From positions 62,001-126,000 of the forward strand of contig JAUNPV010000002.1 of NCBI GenBank assembly GCA_030536515.1: a DNA stretch of 64,000 bases, in the 5' to 3' direction. Below, piece by piece: positions 15,845-23,912 of this stretch. Both the position numbers and the translations under genes were made by a program. Positions within the stretch are counted from its first letter, which is position 1, and each line of letters starts with the position of its first letter. This stretch comes from Eubacteriales bacterium (GTDB lineage Bacteria > Bacillota > Clostridia > Oscillospirales > Oscillospiraceae). Under the pieces are notes generated by a model, which had not been told where the DNA came from, did no database searches, and saw nothing but the letters and a program-made list of their open reading frames with translations.

Positions 15845-16291
15845 TTACGCCTCCTTGTTCCGTTCAAATTCCCAGGGCCAGGGGTCATCCAGCCATTGGT
15901 ACCGCTCGCCCTCGGTGGGGGACATATGATTCAGGGGGCCGCAGCTGTCGTTATATTCGTCCCGGAGCTTCCGGTACATCTGCTGATAGGTCCGGTACAG
16001 CTCCAGGGCCTCCCGGTCGTTTCTGTGGGTGTCCAGGTACAGCGCCAGCTCCTGGACCGCAAAGCCCAGAGCCTGCAGCTCCGTCATGGGGGTGACATTT
16101 CGCTCCTTCTTGTTGACCATGCCCATAAAGGGCAGGTCCAGTCCGGGAAACATGGTGCCCCGGACCAGGCCTTTCCTGGCCTCGTATCGGGGGGGATTTT
16201 CCAGCTGGAAGGGGACATATGGATTGGCCAGCGGCGCCATGGCCGGAAGCCTGCCCTCCCAGGCGCGTTGTTCGTTGTTGGGATTATCCAA
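15845..16291 (-). CDS. CotJA-CotJB fusion, spore coat assembly protein
   Basis: The 148-residue protein combines two usually separate coat proteins. Residues 18-60 match CotJA (LANPYVPFQ, then RGTMFPGLDLPFMGM). Residues 66-142 match CotJB (MTELQALGFAVQELALYLDTH, then YQWLDDPWPWEF). No stop or start interrupts the join. The TTG start at 16291 is eight bases after AAGGAGG. CotJA, CotJB and CotJC are packaged together in the inner coat of B. subtilis spores. Gene order cotJA-cotJB-cotJC is kept, with cotJC two bases downstream. Confidence 0.85.
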   Translation of the reverse strand: MDNPNNEQRAWEGRLPAMAPLANPYVPFQLENPPRYEARKGLVRGTMFPGLDLPFMGMVNKKERNVTPMTELQALGFAVQELALYLDTHRNDREALELYRTYQQMYRKLRDEYNDSCGPLNHMSPTEGERYQWLDDPWPWEFERNKEA

Positions 16292-16323
16292 GGTGCATTC
16301 CTCCTTTTTGGTCGTTCATGGTC

Positions 16324-16352
16324 AGTCTATGCCGGGTTTTTCCGAAACGTTC
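16324..16352 (-). promoter_or_regulatory. candidate sigma-E promoter of the cotJ operon
   Basis: On the minus strand GAACGTT (five of seven to KMATATT) and CATAGACT (seven of eight to CATACACT) are separated by 14 bases, the sigma-E spacing. The -10 lies 32 bases before the TTG start. The B. subtilis cotJ operon is sigma-E dependent. Confidence 0.5.
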
Positions 16353-16395
16353 TTGAAGCCGGGGCCGGGACATAGGGTATTGGGAGGTGTTGCAC

Positions 16396-17115
16396 ATGGG
16401 AAAAGGGAAGTCCTGGGTCTTGGTTTATCTTCTTACGGCGCTCTGTGTGCTGCTGGCGGCCTGTCTTGGCAGCCGGGCGGTGACGGTGATTGCCGAAAAT
16501 ACGCCGGTCCGGCGGGAGCACTGCATCGTCATCGACCCGGGTCACGGGGGAGAGGACGGCGGGGCCACCTCCTGCACCGGGCGGCTGGAAAGCGCTTACA
16601 ATCTGGAAATCGCCCTGCGGCTGAACGACCTGCTTCACCTGCTGGGCTACGACACCAGGATGCTCCGCACCACGGATACCTCCATCTACGTAACCGGGGA
16701 TACCATTGCCCAAAAGAAAATATCCGACCTCAAGGAGCGGGTGCGGATTGTAAATGAAACGGAAAACGCCCTGCTGCTCAGCATCCATCAAAACCAGTTT
16801 TCCGATTCCCGCTACTCAGGAGCCCAGGTCTTTTATCCCAATACCCCCGGCAGCCAGCAGCTGGCAAAGCAGATGCAGACTGCCCTGGTATCGGCGCTGA
16901 ACCCCGGCAGCAGCCGGAAAAGCAAGCCCTGCAAGGGGGTGTATGTGATGGAGCACATTCGCTGCCCCGGGGTGCTGGTGGAGTGCGGGTTTCTGTCCAA
17001 TTTGGAGGAGGAGGGGCGGCTCCGGGACCGGGGCTATCAGCAAAGGCTGTGCTGCGTGATTGCCGCTTCTGCGATACAGTTCTTGACCGGGGCGGATTCG
17101 GCTGATATAATGTAG
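16396..17115 (+). CDS. cwlD: N-acetylmuramoyl-L-alanine amidase, CwlD-like
   Basis: The 239-residue Amidase_3 protein has an N-terminal signal/anchor (residues 5-27). Zinc ligands are visible in IDPGHGGEDGG (His), ESAYNLEIA (Glu) and SIHQN (His), and the catalytic Glu is in VECGFLSN. CwlD removes peptide stems from cortex peptidoglycan so that muramic lactam can form, which spores need for germination. The frame also offers GTG at 16387, but that overlaps the GGAGG site; ATG at 16396 has proper spacing. It is divergent from the cotJ operon, another spore locus. Confidence 0.88.
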   Translation: MGKGKSWVLVYLLTALCVLLAACLGSRAVTVIAENTPVRREHCIVIDPGHGGEDGGATSCTGRLESAYNLEIALRLNDLLHLLGYDTRMLRTTDTSIYVTGDTIAQKKISDLKERVRIVNETENALLLSIHQNQFSDSRYSGAQVFYPNTPGSQQLAKQMQTALVSALNPGSSRKSKPCKGVYVMEHIRCPGVLVECGFLSNLEEEGRLRDRGYQQRLCCVIAASAIQFLTGADSADIM

Positions 17116-17138
17116 AAAAAAGAGAAAGAAGGCAGCGT

Positions 17139-17495
17139 ATGGATTTGACCGTCAGCCAGATGATGCAGATGCAGAAGGCTCTGTTCGAGCCCCACCGGGA
17201 CACCTGGCACCCTATGGAGCCGGAGTACGGAAAGGACTTTCTCCTGTACATGGTGGAGGAGCTGGGGGAGGCCATTGCGGTCCTCAAGAAGAAGGGCAGC
17301 GGGGCCATTATGGAGGACGGGGCGGTCCGGGCCGCCTTTCTGGAAGAAATGGCGGATGTGCTGATGTACTATCACGACGTGCTGCTTCGCTACCATGTAA
17401 CGCCGGAGGAATTTTCCGAAATCTACCTTCGCAAGCATCTGCGGAACATGGGCCGGAACTATACCAGAGAATATGAGGAACAATATCATGGCTAA
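17139..17495 (+). CDS. MazG-like nucleotide pyrophosphohydrolase
   Basis: The 118-residue all-alpha protein carries the MazG/dUTPase-type metal motifs: VEELGEAIAVL (about 38-48) and EEMADVLMYYHDVL (about 73-86). Such enzymes hydrolyse (d)NTPs to monophosphates and clean the nucleotide pool. The substrate is not predictable. The stop overlaps radA by eight bases, so the two are co-translated. AAAGAAGG precedes the ATG. Confidence 0.8.
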   Translation: MDLTVSQMMQMQKALFEPHRDTWHPMEPEYGKDFLLYMVEELGEAIAVLKKKGSGAIMEDGAVRAAFLEEMADVLMYYHDVLLRYHVTPEEFSEIYLRKHLRNMGRNYTREYEEQYHG

Positions 17496-18849
17496 GACGA
17501 AAACCGTGTTTTTCTGCACCAACTGCGGAAACGAAACCCTGAAATGGATGGGCCGCTGCCCCAGCTGCGGGGCCTACAACACCATGGAGGAGCATATTGA
17601 GAAGCCCGTGGCCGTGGGCAAGGCCAAGGCCGCCCCGGTGGGGCTCAGCCGCAGGCCCCAGCGCATCCGGGAGGTCGCCAGCGACGGCGAAATCCGCTTT
17701 TCCACCGGCATGGGGGAGCTGGACCGGGTCCTGGGCGGCGGCGCTGTGGCTGGCTCTCTGGTGCTGGTGGGCGGCGCCCCGGGCATTGGCAAGTCTACGC
17801 TGCTGCTGCAAATCTGCAACAGCCTGTGCGCCGGCCGGCGGGTGCTGTATGTATCCGGCGAGGAAAGCGAGCGGCAGCTGAAGCTCCGGGCGGAGCGGCT
17901 GGGGGTCAGCCCCGAGGACCTGTTCATCCTCTCCGAGACCCGGCTTTCTGACGTGGTGGAGGCCGCCGAGGAAATGCAGCCGGACATCCTCATTGTGGAC
18001 TCCATCCAGACCCTGTATAACGAGGAAAACGATTCCTCCCCCGGGTCCGTGTCCCAGGTGAAGGACTGCACCATGACCATGATGCAGCTGAGCAAATCCC
18101 AGGGCATCACCGTGTTTGTGGTGGGCCACATCAACAAGGACGGCAACATTGCAGGCCCCAAGGTGCTGGAGCACATGGTGGACTGCGTGCTGTATTTTGA
18201 GGGCGACGCCAATACCTCCTACCGGCTCCTGCGGGCGGCAAAGAACCGCTTTGGCTCCACCAACGAAATTGGCGTGTTTGAAATGCTGGACGTGGGCCTG
18301 GTGGAGGTGCCGAACCCCTCCCAGATGCTTCTGGAGGGCCGCCCCGAGGGGGCCAGCGGCACCTGCGTGGCCTGCGTCATGGAGGGCACCCGGCCGGTGC
18401 TGGCGGAGGTCCAGGCACTGGTGACCAAGACCACCTTCAACGTGCCCCGCCGGGCCTCCGACGGCTTCGACTTCAACCGGGCGGTGCTGCTGATGGCGGT
18501 GGCCGAAAAGCGGGCGGGGATGAAGCTGAACGTCTTTGATGCCTACATCAACGTCATTGGCGGCCTGCGGCTGGACGAGCCTGGGGCGGACCTGCCGGTG
18601 ACCCTGGCAGTAGCCTCCTCCTACCGGGATACCGCCATTGCCAGCGACCTGGTTGCCATCGGCGAGGTGGGCCTGACGGGAGAAATCCGGGCGGTGTCCC
18701 ACATGAACCAGCGGCTGGGGGAGGTATCCCGGCTGGGCTTTAGCAAGTGCATCATCCCCAAGGGCGGCTCGGAAAAGCTGGAAATCCCCAAGGGCCTGAC
18801 GGTCTACCGGGTGCGCAATCTCCGGGAGGCTATTGAGGTGGCACTGTAA
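17488..18849 (+). CDS. radA: DNA repair protein RadA
   Basis: The 453-residue RecA-like helicase promotes branch migration in recombination. It has the N-terminal zinc finger (CTNC...CPSC, residues 10-27), Walker A GGAPGIGKST (about 95), the RadA-specific KNRFG motif (about 253) and a C-terminal Lon-like domain (about 280-450). Length is normal. ATG at 17488 is inside the end of the MazG-like gene. Confidence 0.97.
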   Translation: MAKTKTVFFCTNCGNETLKWMGRCPSCGAYNTMEEHIEKPVAVGKAKAAPVGLSRRPQRIREVASDGEIRFSTGMGELDRVLGGGAVAGSLVLVGGAPGIGKSTLLLQICNSLCAGRRVLYVSGEESERQLKLRAERLGVSPEDLFILSETRLSDVVEAAEEMQPDILIVDSIQTLYNEENDSSPGSVSQVKDCTMTMMQLSKSQGITVFVVGHINKDGNIAGPKVLEHMVDCVLYFEGDANTSYRLLRAAKNRFGSTNEIGVFEMLDVGLVEVPNPSQMLLEGRPEGASGTCVACVMEGTRPVLAEVQALVTKTTFNVPRRASDGFDFNRAVLLMAVAEKRAGMKLNVFDAYINVIGGLRLDEPGADLPVTLAVASSYRDTAIASDLVAIGEVGLTGEIRAVSHMNQRLGEVSRLGFSKCIIPKGGSEKLEIPKGLTVYRVRNLREAIEVAL

Positions 18850-18908
18850 CATACGAACCGTAGGGCGGCCTGCCCCCAGGCCGCCGCTCGGATACAGGAA
18901 AGGAAAAT

Positions 18909-19361
18909 ATGGAAATTAAAGAATACACCCAGGACCGCATCCCCGACGTTCTGGAATATGAGCGGGACCTGCGCAGGGAGGAGGACTTCTGGGGCTGGGC
19001 CATTGACGATGCCTATGTGGCAGAGGTGAAGGCCAGCTTCCGGGACCAACGGTTTCAGAATGCCGTCAGCTATCTTGCCTACCTGGACGGCCGGGTGGTG
19101 GGGCGCATCGACGCCAGCCTCATCACCAGCCGGTTCTGCGGCCAGGTCCGGGCCTACTTAGATTGGCTTTGCGTGCTGAAAAGCTGCCGCCATCTGGGGG
19201 TGGCCCAGGCGCTGATGGCCCATCTGCGCACGAAGCTCAAAGAAACCTACCACGCCCAGGAGCTGGTGGGCCTCATCGCCGCCAACCCCGAGGCCCAGCG
19301 GTTCTACCGAAGCCTGGAAAATGCCCAGATTCGGGACGAGGGAATTTGGATTGAGCTGTAA
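18909..19361 (+). CDS. GNAT-family N-acetyltransferase
   Basis: The 150-residue protein has the acetyl-CoA motif LKSCRHLGVAQALMAHLRTKL (about 88-108) and a C-terminal ANPEAQRFYRSLENAQIRDEG typical of GNAT enzymes. AGGAAAGGAAA precedes the ATG. It has GC-rich codon use like radA upstream, so it looks resident. The substrate is unknown. Confidence 0.85.
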   Translation: MEIKEYTQDRIPDVLEYERDLRREEDFWGWAIDDAYVAEVKASFRDQRFQNAVSYLAYLDGRVVGRIDASLITSRFCGQVRAYLDWLCVLKSCRHLGVAQALMAHLRTKLKETYHAQELVGLIAANPEAQRFYRSLENAQIRDEGIWIEL

Positions 19362-19371
19362 TTGTGAGAAT

Positions 19372-19503
19372 ACCACCCAGCGGGATTGGGAGATATTGGG
19401 GCTGCGGATGGAGGGCTTCACCGAACAGAAAATTGCCGACAAGGTGCCATTGCCTGTGAGGACTATGTGACCTCGGAATATCAAAAATATCTGGACAAGT
19501 AAA
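19372..19503 (+). pseudogene. frameshifted remnant of a helix-turn-helix-type gene end
   Basis: One frame reads TTQRDWEILGLRMEGFTEQKIADK, typical of a sigma/LuxR-like HTH, then breaks. A second frame continues CEDYVTSEYQKYLDK to a stop at 19503. Together they resemble the last part of a DNA-binding protein with an internal deletion and frameshift. No start lies upstream. Confidence 0.5.
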
Positions 19504-19555
19504 ATTTCAGAAAACGGCAGTTTAGAAACAAACATGAATTTAATGGAGGGGCAAG

Positions 19556-20257
19556 ATGGATAGATATATTCTGGAAACACCACTTCTCGATTACTCAAAT
19601 ATTTCAATACAGCAGTTGATTGAATCGCATGGATGGAAGAACCTTGACAAATTTGAGTGTATCAAAGAGATTTATGCCTTTGTACGAGATGAGATTCTAT
19701 TTGGATATAATATTGATGATAAGATTCCTGCATCTAAAGTGCTGTCTGATGGTTACGGTCAATGTAATACAAAGGGTACATTATTTATGGCTTTATTAAG
19801 GGCGTGTAATATTCCTTGCAGAGTGCATGGCTTTACGATTGATAAAAAGCTACAAAAAGGAGCAATGACAGGCGTTGTTTATAAATTAGCCCCCCAAAAT
19901 GTATTCCATAGTTGGGTAGAAGTATTGCTTGAAGGAAAATGGTATGAATTAGAGGCTTTTATTTTAGATAAACCATACCTTGAAAGATTACAGAAATTAA
20001 ATAGTGATTGTACGGGTGCATTTTGTGGTTATGGTGTTGCTGTAAAGGATTTCAAAAATCCAGTTATTGATTTTGATAGACATAACACTTACATACAAAG
20101 CGAAGGTATCAATAATGACTTTGGTGTGTATGATAGCCCCGATGAATTATTAAAAGAGCATCATCAGGAGATGTCCCGCATTAAGGCATTTGTATATAGA
20201 AATGTGGGAAGACATCTGATGAATAGAAATGTTAAAAAGATAAGGAATGATAAATAG
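19556..20257 (+). CDS. transglutaminase-like cysteine-protease-fold protein
   Basis: The 233-residue protein has a transglutaminase core. The catalytic Cys lies in DGYGQCNTKG (about 70-76), the His in VFHSWVEVLLEGKWYELEAFILD (about 120) and the Asp at the end of that segment. No signal peptide is present. Its sequence is strongly AT-rich with AT-ending codons, unlike both neighbours, so it was probably acquired by transfer. It stands next to a gene remnant at 19372, which supports a disturbed insertion site. Activity could be protease- or peptide-modifying. Confidence 0.8.
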   Translation: MDRYILETPLLDYSNISIQQLIESHGWKNLDKFECIKEIYAFVRDEILFGYNIDDKIPASKVLSDGYGQCNTKGTLFMALLRACNIPCRVHGFTIDKKLQKGAMTGVVYKLAPQNVFHSWVEVLLEGKWYELEAFILDKPYLERLQKLNSDCTGAFCGYGVAVKDFKNPVIDFDRHNTYIQSEGINNDFGVYDSPDELLKEHHQEMSRIKAFVYRNVGRHLMNRNVKKIRNDK

Positions 20258-20313
20258 CACAAATCCAGTTTGTCATTTCGCTACACTCCCCCAAAAAACA
20301 CACATATCATTTT

Positions 20314-20347
20314 AGCAGTCTTGTACTTCGGTGCAAGGCTGCTTTTT
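20314..20347 (+). terminator. terminator after the transglutaminase-like gene
   Basis: AGCAGTCTTGTAC, TTCG loop, GTGCAAGGCTGCT, then TTTTT. Confidence 0.85.
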
Positions 20348-20404
20348 CGTGCAAGAAAGGAGCCACTCAAAAAATCGGTGGTCGGAAGCTGGTTATAAAG
20401 CAGG

Positions 20405-20432
20405 AAACGGCATGACCGAAGTCATGCCGTTT
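20405..20432. terminator. 12-bp hairpin with CGAA loop
   Basis: AAACGGCATGAC/GTCATGCCGTTT is perfect. There is no strong T-run on the plus strand. It lies between convergent genes, and with the weaker hairpin at 20462-20480 it may end antiporter transcripts. Confidence 0.5.
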
Positions 20433-20492
20433 CCCGCAGAACAATATTTAACTGTCTAATGACCCAGACTTTCAGGCTGGGGGAATTTTGCA

Positions 20493-21782
20493 TCAGTGAA
20501 TATTGACAGGCTCCTGGGGCTTGTTGACCTCTCTTGCGTTGGTCTTGCCCTCGGGGTTGATTTCGCCGGCGGCCAGCAGGGAGCGCTTGGTCAGGGCGGG
20601 ACCGACCAGCTCGTAGACCAGCACGCTGAACAGCACCACATTGCGCACCAGAGCGCCGTCGGACAGGGCGGTGGCCGTCAGTGCCATGCCCAGGGCCACA
20701 CCGGCCTGGGGCAGGAGGGTGATGCCTAAGTGCTTGGTGATGTTCTCCGAGCAGTGGACTGCACGGCAGCTGAGGTTTGCAAAGGTGTACTTACCGGCGG
20801 ACCGGGCGATGATGTAAATAATGCCCACCAGCAGGGTCATGGGGTTCACCACCACCTGCAAATCCAGCTCTGCGCCGGAAATCACGAAGAACAAAATGTT
20901 GACGGGGATGGTCCACCGTTCCACACGGTTCATCAGCTCCTCAGAGGAATCGCAGATGTTGCAGAACACCGTGCCGGTCATCATGCACACCAGCAGCAGA
21001 GAGAAGCCGCAGTGGATAGGGCCGATGTTGAACTCAATCATGGAAAGACCAACGGTCAGCAGCACGAAGGCAACGGACAGGGTCATACGCTTGCTGCGGG
21101 AGTGGAAGAACCACTCAAAGGCGTTCAGCAGCCAGCCCATCACGCTGCCCAGGACCAGAGACAGGATGATCTCCAGAATAGGCTCCAGCACGATACCGGC
21201 AATGCTGACAGCGCCGCTTTCCAGGGCGGTGGCAATGCCGAAGGACACGGAGAACAGCAGCAGGCCCACAGCGTCGTCAATGGCCACCACCAGCATCAGC
21301 AGCCGGGTCAAAGGGCCGTCGGCCTTGTACTGGCGAACAACCATCAGGGTGGCAGCCGGGGCAGTGGCAGCGGCGATGGCGCCCAGGGTGATGGCGGCAG
21401 GCAGGCTGATGACGGAGGGGAACATCAGATGCAGCGCAATCAGCACCACATCCACCATGACCGTCGTGCCGACGGCCTGGCCGATGCCTACCAGAATGGC
21501 CTTGTCGCCCATGGTCTTCAGCTGGGTGAGCCGGAACTCGTTGCCCATGGAGAAGGCGATAAAGCCCAGGGCCACCTGGGTGACGATTTTATAGCCCTCC
21601 ACATTTTCAAGGGAGGTAAAGCCCAGCCCCTCCAGGCCGAAAGCGCCCAGACAGTAGGGTCCCAGCAGCAGTCCCGCCACCAGGTAGGCGGTCACGGCAG
21701 GCAGATTTACCAGCTTTGTCACACGGGACATCATCAGGCCGCCAATCAGGGCAAAGGCCAGACAAATCAATGTAGTTTCCAT
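20493..21782 (-). CDS. cation:proton antiporter (CPA2/KefB-type core)
   Basis: The 429-residue protein has about 12-13 membrane spans and no C-terminal TrkA-N domain. The antiporter ion-binding helix appears as MLVVAIDDAVGLLLFSVS (paired Asp, about residues 170-178), and discontinuous helices are suggested by LPAVTAYLVAGLLLGPYCLG. It exchanges Na+ or K+ for protons across the membrane. The gene is single and the direction is convergent with the transglutaminase-like gene. Cation specificity is not predictable. Confidence 0.85.
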   Translation of the reverse strand: METTLICLAFALIGGLMMSRVTKLVNLPAVTAYLVAGLLLGPYCLGAFGLEGLGFTSLENVEGYKIVTQVALGFIAFSMGNEFRLTQLKTMGDKAILVGIGQAVGTTVMVDVVLIALHLMFPSVISLPAAITLGAIAAATAPAATLMVVRQYKADGPLTRLLMLVVAIDDAVGLLLFSVSFGIATALESGAVSIAGIVLEPILEIILSLVLGSVMGWLLNAFEWFFHSRSKRMTLSVAFVLLTVGLSMIEFNIGPIHCGFSLLLVCMMTGTVFCNICDSSEELMNRVERWTIPVNILFFVISGAELDLQVVVNPMTLLVGIIYIIARSAGKYTFANLSCRAVHCSENITKHLGITLLPQAGVALGMALTATALSDGALVRNVVLFSVLVYELVGPALTKRSLLAAGEINPEGKTNAREVNKPQEPVNIH

Positions 21783-21933
21783 GATAAGACCTTCTTCTCA
21801 GTTAGAATTTCATCTTTTATTTGCTGCCACATTTTATCACTGAATCCGCCGGAATTCAAGGGATAAACTCAACAAAAATCCAATATTTTGCAGAACCAGT
21901 TTTGTCACGCTCCAGGTTTTGGAAATCCCGGGG

Positions 21934-21961
21934 TTGACATTTTCAGCTTTCGTGCTATAAT
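21934..21961 (+). promoter_or_regulatory. sigma-A promoter of the leader/methyltransferase unit
   Basis: TTGACA (21934-21939) and TATAAT (21956-21961) with a 16-base spacer, located 26 bases before the leader ORF. Confidence 0.85.
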
Positions 21962-21987
21962 CGGTAAAAACTGCAGGAGGTATGACC

Positions 21988-22071
21988 ATGTTCGTATTTG
22001 TGTCCAATAATATGAATCAGTCCGTTAACAATGGGAACGGGCTTGCATTGGCATACCTTTTTTCAGAATAG
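21988..22071 (+). CDS. 27-residue leader peptide, asparagine-rich
   Basis: ATG at 21988 follows AGGAGG (21975-21980) by seven bases. The peptide begins MFVFVSNNMNQS and ends AYLFSE; six of 27 residues are Asn. It lies between a strong promoter and a strong terminator, the arrangement of a ribosome-controlled attenuator. Its own ribosome site (AGGAGGTATG, 21975-21984) can pair over ten bases, two of them G-U, with CATACCTTTT at 22052-22061. Stalling on the peptide could change that fold. Confidence 0.6.
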   Translation: MFVFVSNNMNQSVNNGNGLALAYLFSE

Positions 22072-22088
22072 ATTGTTTGAAAAAAGAT

Positions 22089-22130
22089 ACAGTGCAGGCT
22101 GACCGGAAAGGTTGCCTGCACTGTTTTTTT
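22089..22130 (+). terminator. attenuator terminator before the methyltransferase
   Basis: ACAGTGCAGGC (22089-22099) and GCCTGCACTGT (22114-22124) pair perfectly and are followed by seven further T. It stands 27 bases before the methyltransferase start and after the leader ORF, so expression needs readthrough. Confidence 0.85.
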
Positions 22131-22156
22131 ATATTTTGGTATAGGAGGAAGAAACA

Positions 22157-22954
22157 ATGCACTTTATGGATGGTTACGGCTTCACAGACGACGAATCGCT
22201 GGTCCAGGAGGTCTACCGGCGGTTTCAGGAGGACACCCGGTTAAACCGGTCCCAGGCGGCCCGGGTGGAGTTTCTCACCAACGTCCGCTACATTGAGCGG
22301 TATGTGCGCCCCGGGGACAGAATTCTGGATGTGGGGGCCGGGGCAGGGGAGTACAGCCTGTATTTCGGCCGGAGGGGCTATCAGGTCTCCGCCCTGGAGC
22401 TGGCGGACAGCAATATCGCTGCTTTCCGGAAGAAGCTGGGCCCTGAGGACACCATCGACCTGGTCCAGGGGAACGCAATGGATTTAAGCCGCTATGAGGA
22501 TGCCTCTTTTGATTCCGTGCTGGTCTTTGGGCCGCTGTACCACCTCCACGAGGACGGGGACAAGCTGCGCTGCATCGCCGAGGCCCGGCGGGTCTGCAAG
22601 CCCAGGGGCAAGCTGTTCTTCGCCTTTATTTCCAACGATGTGGTCTTTTTGACCATGTTCCGGGAGCAGCCGGACTATTTTGCAAAGGGAGATTACGACA
22701 AGGAGACCTTCCGCCTGGACGACTTCCCCTTCGTGTTCCACACGGTCCCCCGGTGCCGGGCGCTGCTGGAACAGGGCGGTGTGCCCATTCTCCACGAGGT
22801 GGCCTCTGACGGCCTCAGCGAGCTGATGGCAAAGGAAATCAACGAAATGGATGAGGACAGCTACGCCCAGTATCTGCGCTACCACTTCTACCTCTGCGAA
22901 AAGCCCGAGTGCCTGGGAATGTCCAACCACCTGCTGTTTGTGGGAGAAAACTAA
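22157..22954 (+). CDS. class I SAM-dependent methyltransferase under attenuation
   Basis: The 265-residue protein shows SAM motif I, ILDVGAGAGEYSLYFGRRGY (about 56-75), motif II at VSALELADSN, and VFGPLYHLHEDGDK after the DSVLVFG strand. This pattern belongs to small-molecule methyltransferases of the Methyltransf_11/25 group. The substrate is unknown. It is expressed from a promoter 200 bases upstream through a leader peptide and terminator, a layout often linked to antibiotic-induced genes, so a resistance or ribosome-related role is possible but unproven. GAGGAAG precedes the ATG. Confidence 0.85.
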   Translation: MHFMDGYGFTDDESLVQEVYRRFQEDTRLNRSQAARVEFLTNVRYIERYVRPGDRILDVGAGAGEYSLYFGRRGYQVSALELADSNIAAFRKKLGPEDTIDLVQGNAMDLSRYEDASFDSVLVFGPLYHLHEDGDKLRCIAEARRVCKPRGKLFFAFISNDVVFLTMFREQPDYFAKGDYDKETFRLDDFPFVFHTVPRCRALLEQGGVPILHEVASDGLSELMAKEINEMDEDSYAQYLRYHFYLCEKPECLGMSNHLLFVGEN

Positions 22955-23358
22955 GGATTTTTAGATAAATACTGGAATAGAACGGGAGTAATGGCGGGAT
23001 AGCTGAGATTTTCGGGCAGTTCATCAAAGCACCGCACCTCCGCCATTTCGCTCTCCGGCATGGGCCCCAGCGCCCGGATTACCGCATGGAATACCATTCC
23101 GTTGGCCCCGCCGGTTTCGTCCCCGGCCCAGTAGTCGCACAGGGGCTGGATGTCATAATCCACGGCTCCGGATTCTTCAAACAGCTCCCGTTTGGCGGCC
23201 TCCAGGGGCGTTTCCCCCGGCTCCACATGACCGCCCTGGGTCTCCCAGGTGGTGCGGGCTTTGTGACGGCTGAGAAGGATTTTTCCGTTGTATTCCGATA
23301 GGGTGACCACATATTTGTATTGCTTCAAGGTCCCCACCGGATAAATCTGACTGGTCAT
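22951..23358 (-). CDS. NUDIX hydrolase
   Basis: The 135-residue protein has a complete Nudix box: GGHVEPGETPLEAAKRELFEESGA (residues 42-65) with the REx2EE metal residues. It cleaves nucleoside diphosphate derivatives. It is the third gene of a minus-strand operon, overlapping the kinase-like gene by four bases. It also overlaps the end of the convergent methyltransferase by four bases. Confidence 0.9.
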   Translation of the reverse strand: MTSQIYPVGTLKQYKYVVTLSEYNGKILLSRHKARTTWETQGGHVEPGETPLEAAKRELFEESGAVDYDIQPLCDYWAGDETGGANGMVFHAVIRALGPMPESEMAEVRCFDELPENLSYPAITPVLFQYLSKNP

Positions 23359-23912
23359 GGCTGGCTGTGCTCCTTTTCATACTGTAAAAATGTTTCGGTC
23401 CGGGACCAATACTGAGCACCCCAGTTTTCAAAGTTCCACTGCTCCATATAGTCGTTGCACTCGTAGTCGATGTAGTACAGGGTCCCGTCCTGCAAAATGA
23501 AGTTGGTAGGGAAGTAGTCGATGTTGGTATTGGCCGGGTACAGGCGGCGGCACATGGCCTGGACCTGGGGAATGCAGGTGTCCGGAAGGCTTCCACGGCG
23601 CACCAGGTCATAAACGGTGTCCCCGCAGATGTATTCCTTCAAAATCCGCTCCCGGCCCACGTCCACATCCAGCATGGCGGGCATGGGAATGCCAAGCTGC
23701 ATCAGCCGGTCATAGTCCCGAAGCTCCGATTCCAGCTTGTTTCCAAACTGATAGTAGCTGCACGGCTCATGGTGAATCTGCTTGAGCACATACTGCCCTT
23801 CGCCGTCGGTGACCAGATAGGAATAGCCGCCCTTGCCCTTGCCCAGTAGTCTTTCTACGGTATAACATCTGTTGTTGACATACATGGCTTGCTCGGTTTC
23901 GTGGATACTCAT
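23355..23912 (-). CDS. small protein-kinase-fold phosphotransferase
   Basis: The 185-residue protein is a minimal kinase fold. A Gly-rich loop appears as LLGKGKGGYSYLV (about 22-34), the ATP Lys in YVLKQI, a catalytic-loop-like region NTNIDYFPTNFIL and a DFG-like YIDYECND. Similar short proteins in Firmicutes are annotated as serine/threonine kinase or phosphotransferase relatives; the HRD Asp is atypical (IDYFPTN). It starts within the stop of the upstream dehydrogenase (ATGA) and overlaps the NUDIX gene likewise. Confidence 0.7.
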   Translation of the reverse strand: MSIHETEQAMYVNNRCYTVERLLGKGKGGYSYLVTDGEGQYVLKQIHHEPCSYYQFGNKLESELRDYDRLMQLGIPMPAMLDVDVGRERILKEYICGDTVYDLVRRGSLPDTCIPQVQAMCRRLYPANTNIDYFPTNFILQDGTLYYIDYECNDYMEQWNFENWGAQYWSRTETFLQYEKEHSQP

